A model generated the notes under the pieces. The model had not been told where the DNA came from, did no database searches, and worked only from the letters and a program-made list of their open reading frames with translations. A program made the position numbers and the translations under genes. A DNA stretch of 64,000 nucleotides from Psilocybe azurescens (Eukaryota; Basidiomycota; Agaricomycetes; Agaricales; Agrocybaceae), in assembly GCA_023853785.1 (NCBI GenBank), contig JAJIRX010000512.1, forward strand, positions 62,001 through 126,000, given 5' to 3'. This document shows, piece by piece, positions 34,029-45,163 of the stretch. Position 1 is the stretch's first letter. Each line of letters starts with the position of its first letter.

Positions 34029-35540
34029 TTATGCTGTTAAGAAAAGAGCATTCGAGTCCGCATTAAGACGAGCAGTTGATTTTCGCCAGGAAGCTGCACC
34101 TCTAAGCTTGTTTTTCCAGAAATCTGGGGCCTCAGGTTGGGCAGTACCTTTTACAATGTCAGATAGACGGGCTTGATACCATTCTTCATCCCATTCCGTC
34201 CAATGTCCAAAATTGAGGCCATTTGCTTTCTGATTATTCCAATAAAGAGGCTTCGGCCACCAAGACTTGTGAACTAGTTGGTTGGGGGCACATCCTGGGA
34301 AAGAAGGTCATGTTAAAATTAATAAAATTATTAGAATAAAAATGAAAACCTTTGTAGCACTTATGAAGTCCACAGATGACATCCATCTCCCTCGTCGGTA
34401 AGGATATCATCCCCATAGGCTGTCCCATCATTGGCCATGAAATGGTGGCCAAGGTGATGTTCAGTGACTGCAGGCAATGGGCCAAAGCAGGCAGAATCAA
34501 TGCCAATATGTTCCTTCGCGAAGGCGGCTGAGGAGGCCACCAGCAAGTAATGCAGCTCGCCCACGCGAAGATGACAGGAGTCGTCGGCGGTGCTGTATAT
34601 AGACGTCGTAGTCCCTTTTTGAGAAAACGTACCCCGGAGCACAGATAGGCACAAGATTTTGGTTGGCCTGGAGTCCAACGGAAGGTTGATCATGAAGTGG
34701 AATTAATGTGTGGAATGACACACCCATTTCCAGGAGGTAGCGTGCGAGTGAAGTTGAAGAGTGTTTTTGAGGACTGAGCAGAGGGCGGAACACCTTGACT
34801 GCGTCTGTAGCGGTTTTCAGAGCAATTGTCCAGGGAGTCTTCAGTTCAAGATGGCTTCCCCAAAGAACAAAAAGATTGCCAACCTTCTCAAAGAGAAGCC
34901 TCAAAGCTATAACATCAAGAGCAATGGGACACTGACTTTTGAGATCGTAGATGGCAGGTGGTGAGCCATTGGTCGTTTGGAGGCCCTGAAGAAACTTGAA
35001 ACATGATAGGCCAAAGTCAACTGGTGGAGGGTTAAAATCCCTGGCACGAAGCCCCACAGTCTTGACGAAATCATTCCACCTTGCCTTGTCGGGGGTAGAG
35101 GGATTTGGAGGAACAGCAATATAGGGTCGATAGCAATAGTGAGCCGAAAGGTATGCCACGATGTCCACCGCTTGGGAGGGAATAAGATCAAGTCCGTTTT
35201 TGCTCTCGTTCGACAGGGGTGCTGGTAAGGGGACAACACCCGCATACACATGGACACGTTGAGCAGCAAATTCCTCGACTCTTTTCTGCTGAGAATCCAG
35301 AGACTCGTCCTCGTTGTAAGAATGGGGGCAGCTGGAACATCCTCGTCGTAAAAGCCCAAGTCGTCCTCCTCGTAAGCAAGTTCTTCAGGAGTTACAAAGT
35401 ATTCAAAAAGATCCCATTCATTTTGGACAGAGTCGTAGCAAGCTTGAGACCCTGGATGATCATCAATTCTATTGGCACGTTCGCTTTTAAGACCCTAGTG
35501 CAGACAAGGCACATGTCATCTTCGTCAGCTCCAATCCCAA
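34029..35540 (-). pseudogene. Member of an unnamed dispersed basidiomycete gene family
   Basis: Minus-strand coding in several frames. 5' part: ANRIDDHPGSQACYDSV, LFEYFVTPEELAYEEDDLG; middle: SQQKRVEEFAAQRVHVYAGV to VFSKRDYDVYIQHRRRLLSS (35300-34590); then AKEHIGIDSACFGPLPAVTE and EMDVICGLHKCYKG. A GT-AG intron at about 34292-34349 leads to HKSWWPKPLYW, LNFGHWTEWDEEWYQARLSD and a stop at 34029. The WWPK...W...WY..RL pattern recalls a large family of hypothetical proteins I know from Agaricomycetes, without assigned function. At least three frame breaks mark this copy as decayed. Confidence 0.55.
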
Positions 35541-35949
35541 ACAAAAACTTCTTCTGAAACAGTAGGAGGGTTCCTTTCTCAATTCAGACGCACTTCCCTC
35601 TTTGATGCATCATTTCTTTGTGAAAATGGGAAAGCTATGTGAAGGCGATGACCGTGGTAAATGGTATGGATCAAACCTCTTTGCAAGGTTCTCTATAAGA
35701 AGTAATTGCCCATCTAGGCTAATGCCAGCATGGCCACTTCATATGAGGTCAGTGTTGACATATGATATCAAACAATCATACTCACACTCCAGACTTCAAA
35801 CCCTTCCGCCAGTCCTCCCTCCCAGATTCAACATCTCGACAAATCCTGCCAAAGTTGAAAGAATAATAAATACAAATATCTTATTAATTAAAGTATCATC
35901 TTACATTTCCCCAGTTTCCAGGACAAAAATTAAAAGCTTACGGCCTGAG
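35541..35949. other. No gene recognised
   Basis: Spacer between two minus-strand genes. No coding exon supported. Confidence 0.35.
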
Positions 35950-36722
35950 TCATAAAAAAAGGACAGAGCTAGCTATGTAAGTATTTCCATCACTCTCCAC
36001 ATTGGAGGTCCACAGCTGTAACATTGTCCCTATGTCATCATAAGTCACTGCCACATTGTCTACAGAAAAAGATCTCACCATTTCTTCCCGACTTCATACA
36101 AGGTAACATTGCCATGGTGACTACTGATAGCCAAATGTGATGTTTGAATATCATAGTCTACTGCTTCAACAGGATCACTAGGAGCAAATACCCGTGTAGT
36201 GGCAATCTCAACCATCGCAGTCTTTGTTTGGAGTTAGTATATTTTCCCAAGTGTAGAGGCTAAATGCTTAGATTCGTACGGTTCTGGCAGAAGATGATAA
36301 GAAAACCACGCCCAGTTCCAAAAGCTAGGTGTTGCAAATCTTCCTTGACTTTAGCCCCTATCCAGAACAAACAGGTAATCTGGCCCCATCGTTGACCAGG
36401 GTCCTCAAGGACTTCTTTGCATTTTCTAGTCGAAACATCCCAAATACGAACCGTTTCATCATCACCTATAAATTTTGCATTAGCCTGTATGCAGTAATAC
36501 GATACAACACGAGGGCATCTTACCACCACTGGCTAGCAGCGCTCTATCATGACTGAATGATAAGCAGTTCACAGGCCCTTTAAGACCTGAAAACTGTGCA
36601 TATTTCGTATAAACCTGCATACTTGGTTAAATAACATTAGAAGAGAAGAGATTTTTACTCACATTGTTATGTGGGGCCTTCACAAAGTGCTTGAAGCCTT
36701 TGAGCAAAAGAGTGATAAGCAT
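35950..36722 (-). CDS. WD40-repeat protein, short copy
   Basis: Exons inferred at 36722-36663, 36614-36524, 36465-36280, 36221-36079 and 36059-35950, with introns of 19-58 nt (the last is only 19 nt and may be misjudged). The product shows WD40 features: GLKGPVNCLSFSHDRALLAS, then GGDDETVRIWDVSTRKCKEV with the WD dipeptide, and a third blade GQITCLFW...LAFGTGRGFLIIF. Later parts read TTRVFAPSDPVEAVDYDIQT and SSHHGNVTLYEVGKKW. The junction after exon 3 does not keep phase, so there may be a frame error. It is shorter than a full seven-blade propeller and resembles dispersed fungal WD40 copies. Role unknown; such domains bind proteins. Confidence 0.6.
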
Positions 36723-37014
36723 GAGTAGTACTGGTAATGAGAGCGATGGTGAATAAACTTTGGCCAATGGGCAACATACTTATGTGAGGAGCACTTATTG
36801 TGAATGTAACACTAATTGTCTTGATGTCCATGACAACAATGTTGAGTGGACTGCTCCACCCCGCTTGACCCGCTTGGATACCTACCCCATTTGGGAACAA
36901 TATATGGAGTCACTATAGACGAAAGAACAATAGCGAATATATGCTTACGAGGCTGTTTGAAAATTACAAGGTAACGAGGGTAGAACAAAGTAATGAGTAT
37001 GCCTAGGAATATAA

Positions 37015-37797
37015 ATGAGATGGATCAAGCGATACACAACTCAAACCACATACCATGGATGCACACATCACACGACACAAGCTGCTCATCACTCACAGGA
37101 TCGTCTTCTCGCCCAGGACATTTCCTCACCTGCCAAAGATCGCACAAAGAATGGAGTTTTCCTCCCTTATCGTCAAGCCAGGGAAGCGATCAGCCACTTG
37201 AGAGAGCTCTACAATCCCAGATATTGCATACTTATCAGCACAGAGACGATCTAACACTCCAGAAACCATTCAGCATAGTACAACACAGAGAAGGGCTCCT
37301 ACACCTAAGCGTGTTGCATTTAACGAGGATATGAATGTCGACTCCTCCGATTCTCAGTCTGGAGATGAGGAAGATGAAGAAGACAAACTTGAATCTGGGA
37401 GCAAACTTGTTAAATTAATTCCCAAGCCTAAGGGAGAGGCTGGGCGTCCTGGGTCAGGGGGCTATAATTTGCAAGAGGAGCTGGCCTGGAGTGAAAGAAC
37501 TTATGAAGCGGTGGTGGTGAGTGCTTATTTTGATCATATGCCTTGTAACTTACCAATGAATTCCACAAGGATTTGGTACACGACCAAGCCAAGAAAAAGC
37601 ACCTGGATCTATCGAAAAGCTATAGTAAACAGAATAAAAAACTTGTTAAGGAAATCTGCGACAAAGTTAAAAAGGAGTACCGGGTCTTAGACGACTATAA
37701 TAAACACTGGCCCGTGCATGATATGCTGAAGCTCCATCTCAAGTACACCTCAGAGGCAGCCCGTCACGCAAGGACTGCAAAGAAAATGAAAAGGGTG
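37015..37797 (+). pseudogene. Unrecognised basidiomycete gene with GRPGSGGYNL motif
   Basis: The first frame (37015-37254) ends early; after a shift the coding continues NTPETIQHSTTQRRAPTPKR and, from 37331, an acidic stretch (DSQSGDEEDEEDK), then IPKPKGEAGRPGSGGYNLQE and LAWSERTYEAV. A GT-AG intron at about 37516-37569 leads to a helical, lysine-rich exon (DQAKKKHLDLSKSYSKQNKK, YRVLDDYNKHWPVHDMLKLH) ending at a GTGAGT donor near 37794. Further exons were not found. The GRPGSGGYNL core recalls hypothetical proteins seen often near transposons. Function unknown. Confidence 0.5.
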
Positions 37798-38059
37798 AGT
37801 TCAAATGCAACACCATTGTATCATCACTAACTTTCAAGGATGTTCAAGGTGGCTTCAGTGTTCAAAGAGTAGTGATGCTTGGGTGTACATAGCTATCAAA
37901 TATGTTTTCCTTGAGAAGTGTCTATGTGCGTTTATAGTTGATATATGACAGTACATACCGTAAGAAGCAAAAACCTGAGCACCTAGTATACGGGCGTATA
38001 GGGTACATCAGAAAGGTGCAGCGATAAGCATGAGTGCTGGGTGGTCGAGCAGTGATGTC

Positions 38060-38809
38060 GTGCTCTGGACACCCACAGCACAACATCAGTGAACTAAGGC
38101 AAAGTGTCCTGGGCACCCAGAACACTCTGAGTAGGCCTGAGTTCGAGCAGAAGAGAGACAGTTAGGTGGTGACAATAGGCTGGGGAAAGAGTGCATACCT
38201 AGTGTATAACTAGCAACCAATCAAAGAGTGTGTTGACTACCAGAATGTCAACAATATGAACCAGGCTAAGATCGTCTGAAATAGCGTGTCCTGGACACCC
38301 AGGACACTCCGAGAAAAGGTTGTTCTCGAGTTGAAGAGATGTTGCATAGTGTCCTGGACACCCAGGACACTCGAAAGGATTGTGGACGTTTAAGAGATGA
38401 TGAGAGCGCATGTCATTGTAGAGTGTGTGATTATTTGGTTGCGGGGCTTGAAGCCAAATAAATGTGACTGTTTGCATAATTGTTTGATTACAGGCTTCAA
38501 GCCAAATAGAAGCGCTTATCAAAACCTGCTCTAATCTGCTCTCTCTAACCCAATCTTACTCAATGTTGTTCTGGGTGCCCAGAACAGCATTGTACTCTGC
38601 GTTGCCTTTGCAACGCTCTAATGGAAAACCTGGGTGTCCAGGTTTTCTTTTTGTGCCTACTTGTTGAGTGAATGAGTGCGACAAGGTCACCATGGTAAGT
38701 GCATTATTGTTCTCCCTAAGTTGATGCAGTGCTTACTTTAAGAGACCACAGAACCCAAACATACTTCCTGTCTTTCTTGCTGTACCCTGTGTTCTGGGTG
38801 CCCAGAACA
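38060..38809. repeat. Cluster of eight short palindromes (CTGG-N4-CCAG type)
   Basis: Seven hairpins share CTGG, a 4-nt loop and CCAG but have different, self-complementary outer stems: 38060-38081, 38104-38125, 38286-38307, 38348-38371, 38561-38592, 38624-38647 and 38790-38809. Loops are ACAC, GCAC, GTGC or GTGT. Stems reach 14 bp at 38561-38592 and 10 bp at 38348-38371 and 38624-38647. An eighth hairpin, GCGTTGC-CTTT-GCAACGC, is at 38599-38616. No coding potential. Confidence 0.8.
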
Positions 38810-38916
38810 TGTTCTTGTTCCATAAACGCGCTTTCTAGCTGACTCGGTTTCTCGTCAGTCACTCGATCACTCACAGACTGTTAGATGTTTTCTGACTGAC
38901 GATATAACTATAGGAA

Positions 38917-39952
38917 ATGCTCACTCGAACGTGCACATGCTCCACTAGCAAATGCGGGCTTGTTGAAGGTGGAGTAGAGCTGGACATTCGCACCTACAAC
39001 AACCATCTCTGCAAGGATCGGGTGTTTTTGCCAACAAACTTGCTGAAGATTCGAAGCAAGTTCTTGACGATGAAATCGAGAAAGTTGGGCAACATTTCGC
39101 CTCCCTGGCCATCTCCAATTCCATCCCCACTCCATTGTTGGCTCCAGGTGAACGACTCTGGTCACAACCAGGCAACAATGACAAAAATTCCTTGGTGTCG
39201 CCGGCTTCCAAGCCACATTCTTCCCGTCAACAAATTATTTGCAACCTCCTTTCTCATCTTGCTGAGGTCGAATCCACTGTGGATATTCTTGCTGCCGACG
39301 TAGCTGTCAAACTCGAGAAACTACGCACAATTCCACTTACAAATGCATTTCCACTGAGGCACCACCATGCCAAGTGTGTCCACATCCAGACCAATCTCAG
39401 CAAAGTTGTGTACACGGCGGTGCCCGTCACTGCCATGAAACGTCAAGTCTCAGACAAAGTGGACGATATTGTGGAAAGGTTGGAGGAGGCAAAGCTATCC
39501 TGGGTCAGGAACAGGAAAACATTGAATTCACGGCAGGAGGCAGAAACTCCTGGTATCAAATTTTTACTGGTAAGATGGATCACAATCACATACATGATAT
39601 TCTGAATTTAATATTGAACATATAGACAGCTTCTTCAATCTGCTGCTTGCTTGCATCGATCCCATCCTCCAGTTATCTATTTTCATCGCCATCGTATTCC
39701 AAACACTTTTCAGCGTCAGTCAAAGTGGCACATCTGCCCTGATGGAAATGCTGCAATACCTAGTACAACTATCATTCATGCGAACCAACGCCGATTTGTC
39801 TGCATGCGACCAAAGGTGCTGTCCGACTTTCCATCTGATTGTCGGTCATTTAAGAACTCGCTCGATCTGGAGGCTGACACCATCATTTATGTGGTCTGCC
39901 CCAATGACAAATGTCAAGCCACGTTGTCATACACCAATTTTGATTGGATATG
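38917..39952 (+). CDS. Candidate multi-exon gene, TE-associated, unknown
   Basis: The longest frame (39135-39605) encodes QIICNLLSHLAEVESTVDIL and a helical region (VSDKVDDIVERLEEAKLSWV) up to a GT donor near 39568. A second block (39710-39952) encodes KWHICPDGNAAIP, RRFVCMRPKVLSDFP and VVCPNDKCQATLSY, a CX4C-type pair. The end resembles the start of fungal CACTA/Tnp2-like or other transposon proteins, but this is weak. No complete gene model could be made. Confidence 0.35.
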
Positions 39953-39955
39953 AGA

Positions 39956-42419
39956 TTTATCTATAAGCTTAGAGCATCTGTCTCGACTCCCCATTGCATG
40001 CAGAAGCCAGGTTTATTATTTCGCATTTTTATCTGAAGCACATCCCTCAATATTCAACGTCAAAGCCCATTCACAGTCCACTTCAATCTCCATTCCAACT
40101 TTCAATATCCACTTCAACCCTTTGATCAGTTACATTCCCTATCAATGATTCAATCGTCTATCTATTTCGAACCTCAAGGCTATGCGCGAGATTATTCTTG
40201 GACATCATTCCTATCCATCCTAGTACGCACAGCACTGCACAGCATCATATATCACCATCGTCATCAGCATTTGATCATCTACAACTATTTGGTCCTTAAC
40301 TGGATTCCACATATGCAGCAAATCTTTGTCTCACTCAGCAGTCTTGGTAATGGATGACTGAGCTGTGCCATGAATAGACTGGTTCTATTCATTAGCATGG
40401 TACTTGTTTGCTATTTTGGCTCCTTTTCTATTGTCTGACACTTTCATATGATTGATCCTTCCTTCCTTTTGTCATTCTTGCTTATTGTACTTACTCAGCT
40501 TCGCTTCTTTCTTACTCATCTCACTTCGCTTTTCATAATCCTGCTTATACTTCTTACTCATCCTATGTTACTTACTTACTCATCCCTCTATTTTTCACTC
40601 CTAAACTCCATCAGCCTTCAATCTATTGTATGTAGTTGACAGATGGGACTACTGGGTGTTGTTCTACAGAATGATTAGTATAGTTTGGACACTTGATCTC
40701 TTTTAAATATTTTTCTATGTTCTCTGGTATATAAACCATGTATTAGTATCGCTTGGAATGCAAGGAAGTTACAAGCCCCAACTTTCTTCACAGCAAAGAT
40801 TTCAAGTTATCAAGTGCTCAGTCCAGCACTCCAAGCACACATTCAATCAATCTCTATCAATATTCAGCACAAAATTCAACAATCACTCCAGTTATTCAAG
40901 ACGTTCATCAGAGGGTAGACCAGCCTATCCAACCACCCACGCTCTCACATCCCAGAGCAATTTGTCCAGTTCATTTCGATCCTATCATCCTCCAGACCCT
41001 TCATTCTTCCTCTACATCAAGATCCTCAACTACCCATTGATTCTATTGCTCCAGAATATTTTTATTCAGCAATCTTGGTCTTGTTGTCATCTTCATCCAT
41101 CGCCCTAGTCATCCCTCATTCACTTCACCGCTCTGTTTGATTTTTTGGTTCAAGAATATCGCACAATCCTTCACCATCTATCACTCTAGGCCGCTCAAGT
41201 CATTACTCTATCAGCAGGCTTTACTTCTAGCTTTGCAGACGCTGTAGACTTGATTGAAGTGCACTAGGATCAAGACTACATTCTCACTCCTGCCCCCATA
41301 TCAATCCCTACAAATTATCTAGTCATTTGGCCCCTCCACAGTCATCACACCTCATTCACATTGTTCTACCCCAATCAAGTCGGGTTGCTTCCTCCCAGTA
41401 AATATCAAGGGCATTTTATATCCCCTCATCCATTCCTCCTCCTTCATACGTCCCTGCCCTCCTCAGACCACATATATCTTCAGAACCTAGTGGCCAAGCC
41501 AGCCCTCACTTTAACTCAACAGGGAGAGAGTCGTCTTATCTAGTCTAGACCATTCCTCTCTGGTTTGTGTTTTGGTTTTCGATTTATATATCAAATCACA
41601 CTACGTAGTTCAACGTACGCCACGAAGTAAAAGATGGGTCTCCCATCGCTATATACCCTTCCCGCTGCAAAGTGCATCATATGGGCAGATGGTGCAATGA
41701 ACAGCTCCTACATCCTCGAGTGGTTGAGAAGCATACAATCTACACGCCGATAAAACCTTTCATCTATTTCAACCCCATCACTTGGCTTGGGCGACTTCTT
41801 TCACACCCTGGAGTTGAAGCAGATATGGACAAATCATGGGATAGGTCTAAGACCCTGCCAGGAGTTGCCCGCACAAGTCAACGTGGGCGACATATTTCTT
41901 GCCGGAGTTATCGCGTGCGTGGTGGTGTGGTGTCGACAAGTTCTTCTCCATCTGTCGCCTTTTTGGTGCGCCACACGGTCAGAGGCGATCTGTTGAGCCC
42001 TTCGATGTGGGGGCACAGTTTTTGAGGGCTTGTCCAAGATACGTTGAGCCGGCGACTCCTTCTCACTGGACGTGGCATGTGGGGACTTCTGCAGCAAATA
42101 GAAAGGCCCAAGGACTGCGATAATCCAATTGTTTGGATCGTTGGATGAGGAGGTGGGAGGAGGAGGGCAAGTTGGGTGGGCGTTCACGGAAGAACCGGAA
42201 AGGGGAATCAGCATGCATTGGGGACTTGCAGCAGACACGGATGGCGAGAGAAGGTGAGCCTCGCGACCAAGAAGGTGAGTCTAGAAACTACCACAAACAT
42301 CGACGCTGTCCAGCCTAAGACGAGCATCACGACCACCACGAGCATCATCTCTGGAGTTGGACCTTAAAGGAGAGGGCAGAGGCGAAGGAAACGCAGGGCA
42401 TGTCGGCTGGGTCAGGATA
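39956..42419. other. Pyrimidine-rich region and unclear coding remnants
   Basis: About 40000-41600 is rich in T and C on the plus strand, with many short frames and no domain. From 41640 to 42419 codon use looks more gene-like (GDFFHTLELKQIWTNHGIG, GAQFLRACPRYVEPATPSHW) but shifts frame repeatedly and has stops. The KDZ element at 42427 is inserted at the end of this stretch. Gene identity not recognised. Confidence 0.35.
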
Positions 42420-42426
42420 TGATGTA

Positions 42427-42667
42427 CACATAGGGCAGCTACATTGTAGTGAGTGACTTGTGCCATAGAACTTACACAATGTATGCGTGTGACTCGGTGC
42501 TATAGAATTCTATAGAACACACCTATAGGAAGTAGGATGATATCACATACAATGTAGTGACCCACTTGGTGCCATAGAATTCTATGCATGAGAGCAATTT
42601 GACCTGATATCGGCTGCGGTCACCGATGTTCTGAACGCAGCCCTGAATATATCGGCTGCAGCCACCG
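42427..42667 (+). repeat. Left terminal inverted repeat of the KDZ element
   Basis: About 241 bp matching 52987-52747 in reverse with few differences. It contains the palindrome CTATAGAATTCTATAG (near 42500), CATAGAATTCTATG (near 42570) and two copies of a CGG-N9-CCG unit at 42611-42625 and 42653-42667. Confidence 0.88.
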
Positions 42668-43090
42668 ACAGTGTGGACTTGGTGCCGTATAAATCGGCCA
42701 CGTCAAATTTTGTATTCAGCTCAGGATCACATTTTGCTGATATACGATATAATTTACAGTCTTATAAATATAATTTGATGCAAAAATCATACTTATGAAA
42801 CTTCAGCTGGCAGGTAGGTAAACTTCGGCTTCGGTGAATGTTTAAATATAAATGAAATTCAAATAAAAAATTCAGACAAGGAACGGTACTATCAAATCAC
42901 TTATAAAACAAACTCCTCAGCATCATCAGTATCTGGAGCCTGCTGTTCATTGTTGGAATCCCTGATATCTTCCCTCGGCTGGCAGCCAGGTATCATCAAC
43001 AAAAATCAAAAAAAGTCAGGGTAAAGGGTCGAGGAAGGGTAATACGAGATGGAGTAACAGAGTCAACGGCCATATGTACAAGAGCCGTAC

Positions 43091-45097
43091 TCATTGAAGA
43101 GTTGGCTGGAGAGAGGCGCCCGTCAGATTGAGGGGCAGAGTTAGAATGAGAAAATCAGTCTTCGTCTGAAGAATACCATACTGCAGTGAGTTTGGCTGGG
43201 CCAGCTGGAGGAGGAATAGGGATGGGAAGAATGAATGAATTTGGTAGATCGGCCGGCGGGCCCGATCCATCATCAGCACCGCTGTCTGAGGAGTCGGACC
43301 ACACTGCCACTGCATTGGTAGCATCAACCATTTCCGAAATACATTGATTTTGCTCAAGTAAATTACGGTCATCGGCCTCAACCGACAAAACTGAGTCAGG
43401 ACCGGCCACATCCGGGCGAGATCTTCATCGGAAGATATGGCCCAGGCAACTGCAAGGTCAGCAGCTGTAGTATCAACAGTGTGTTGTGGGGAAGCAAAGG
43501 AAACTTCTGCGGATGACTCCCGCAACCAGAGTTCGGCCACTTGCACTGCTAAGGACAAGCCTTGATTTATTGTCGCCTCATTGGTAGGTAAAACTTCAGC
43601 AGAAGCAATATCATTGTCTTCATCTTCATCTGAGGAGGAATTCCATGCTGCAGCTGCTTCTGCAGCTGTGGAGAGAAAAAGCCAAGATGCGGGGCCGATT
43701 GATCCTCAGTGCCAACCGGAGGACAGTTTGCAATCGGCCCCAAAAATGAACCGTCAATGAAACCAGAAGCTGAATGAGAGAGTTGACGGTCATGCGCAGA
43801 GTGTCTGCTGTCCGCCATGTCATAGTGCGAACTGTGGGCAATGGAGAGATGATATCAGGCACTGAGCAAACGACATCTGAGTCCCCAGAATCAGCCCCGA
43901 CAGTCGACGGAACGGACGATCCGGTTGGATGAACAGGATCTGGAGACGACTCTCGTTGATACAAACGACCGTCGGGAAGAGAGTCAACATATCCTGAGTG
44001 AGAAACTTTGCCAGTTGTCGGATAATCTGCTAGTGCGTGAAGGTCAATCTGCGTAAGTTCGGCCCCCATGTCCATTTCTGCGACGAGATCGGGAGCGACT
44101 TGAGATCTGATAGTTGATCAGCCACATTTATAGCCATACTGTGCGACTGTCCAGTGATCAACACATCATCAATGGTTTCAGGATAAGCCGATGCAGTGGC
44201 TGGCCTATGCGGGCCCGATGCCGATCACTTGGCTGTTTCGTTGTCGGTTGGTATTGGAGCACCTGTGTGTTGTTCCTTCAAGATCACAGCTTCATGGAGT
44301 TGATGATAACCAGCTGCTCAGCGCATGCTTAATTCATAGTCAGCTTCGGCACGGGTATGTGCTGCTTGAGCGGTAGTCGAAAGAGCCAGGAGCTTGTCCC
44401 TGAGGCCAAAGGCAAGATTCAGATATTTTTTACATTGTGGACATACAAGCGGGACTGAGTCGGGCGGATGATGAGTCAGGACCGAATCAGTGGATCGCTG
44501 ATTCAGTACCGAGTCAGCCAGTATGTCAGATAACTTGTCGGTCATGATTTCACGCGAATTCATTGCTTGCATGAACTTTCAAAGCTTCCTGAATTAGAAA
44601 GCCATTCAGTGCATACTTCAGGTCTACCTCGCCGTCACCATTCCACCAATCGTTTAGGTATTTTTCCACCAGCCGAACTGGACTGTCCTTATCTACGCTG
44701 GTATCCAATAGCTGACAAAAATCATCTGATAATTTAAGGGGGAAAATGTCCAAGTCGGAGGCCAAGAGTGGACACCAACAATGACCAAAGAATAATGGGA
44801 ATGGTGATCGGGAGACCGAGGGCAGATGCCTGGCCAACAAAATATAAAATCACTTCCTACACATCGAGTAAATCAGCTATATTTTTCATCAGATACATCT
44901 GTTACTGACCACTTCAGTAAATAAAAGTGTTGTTTCCACCCTTGTTGTTCTTTTGTTGACACGGAAATAGCGAGGAGTGCGGCCCGAAATCTGGACTTGG
45001 TATAGTACACAAGTGCTTGTATATCAATATCCGATTGATGCTTGCTCCCAGCCAATGTGGTCAGCAGGTTGAAGACTGAGATTTCTGTGTTAGACAT
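43091..45097 (-). pseudogene. KDZ-borne accessory gene with acidic Trp repeats
   Basis: Several minus-strand frames in a row. The start is ATG at 45097 (SNTEISVFNLLTTLAGSKHQ). Later come SDDFCQLLDTSVDKD with EKYLNDWWNGDGEVDLKYAL (44840-44550), a CPQC pair in PLVCPQCKKYLNLAFG (about 44430), and a Ser/Asp-rich tail. The tail holds four variants of a motif A-x-A-W-x-S-S-D-E-D at about 43634, 43437, 43290 and 43170. Splice sites could not all be fixed. It may encode a transposition helper; function unknown. Confidence 0.4.
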
Positions 45098-45163
45098 ATT
45101 GGATTGTCTTCAAGGAGTGATCTACATAGATAATCAATTTGATTGGAACATTAAATTACATAA

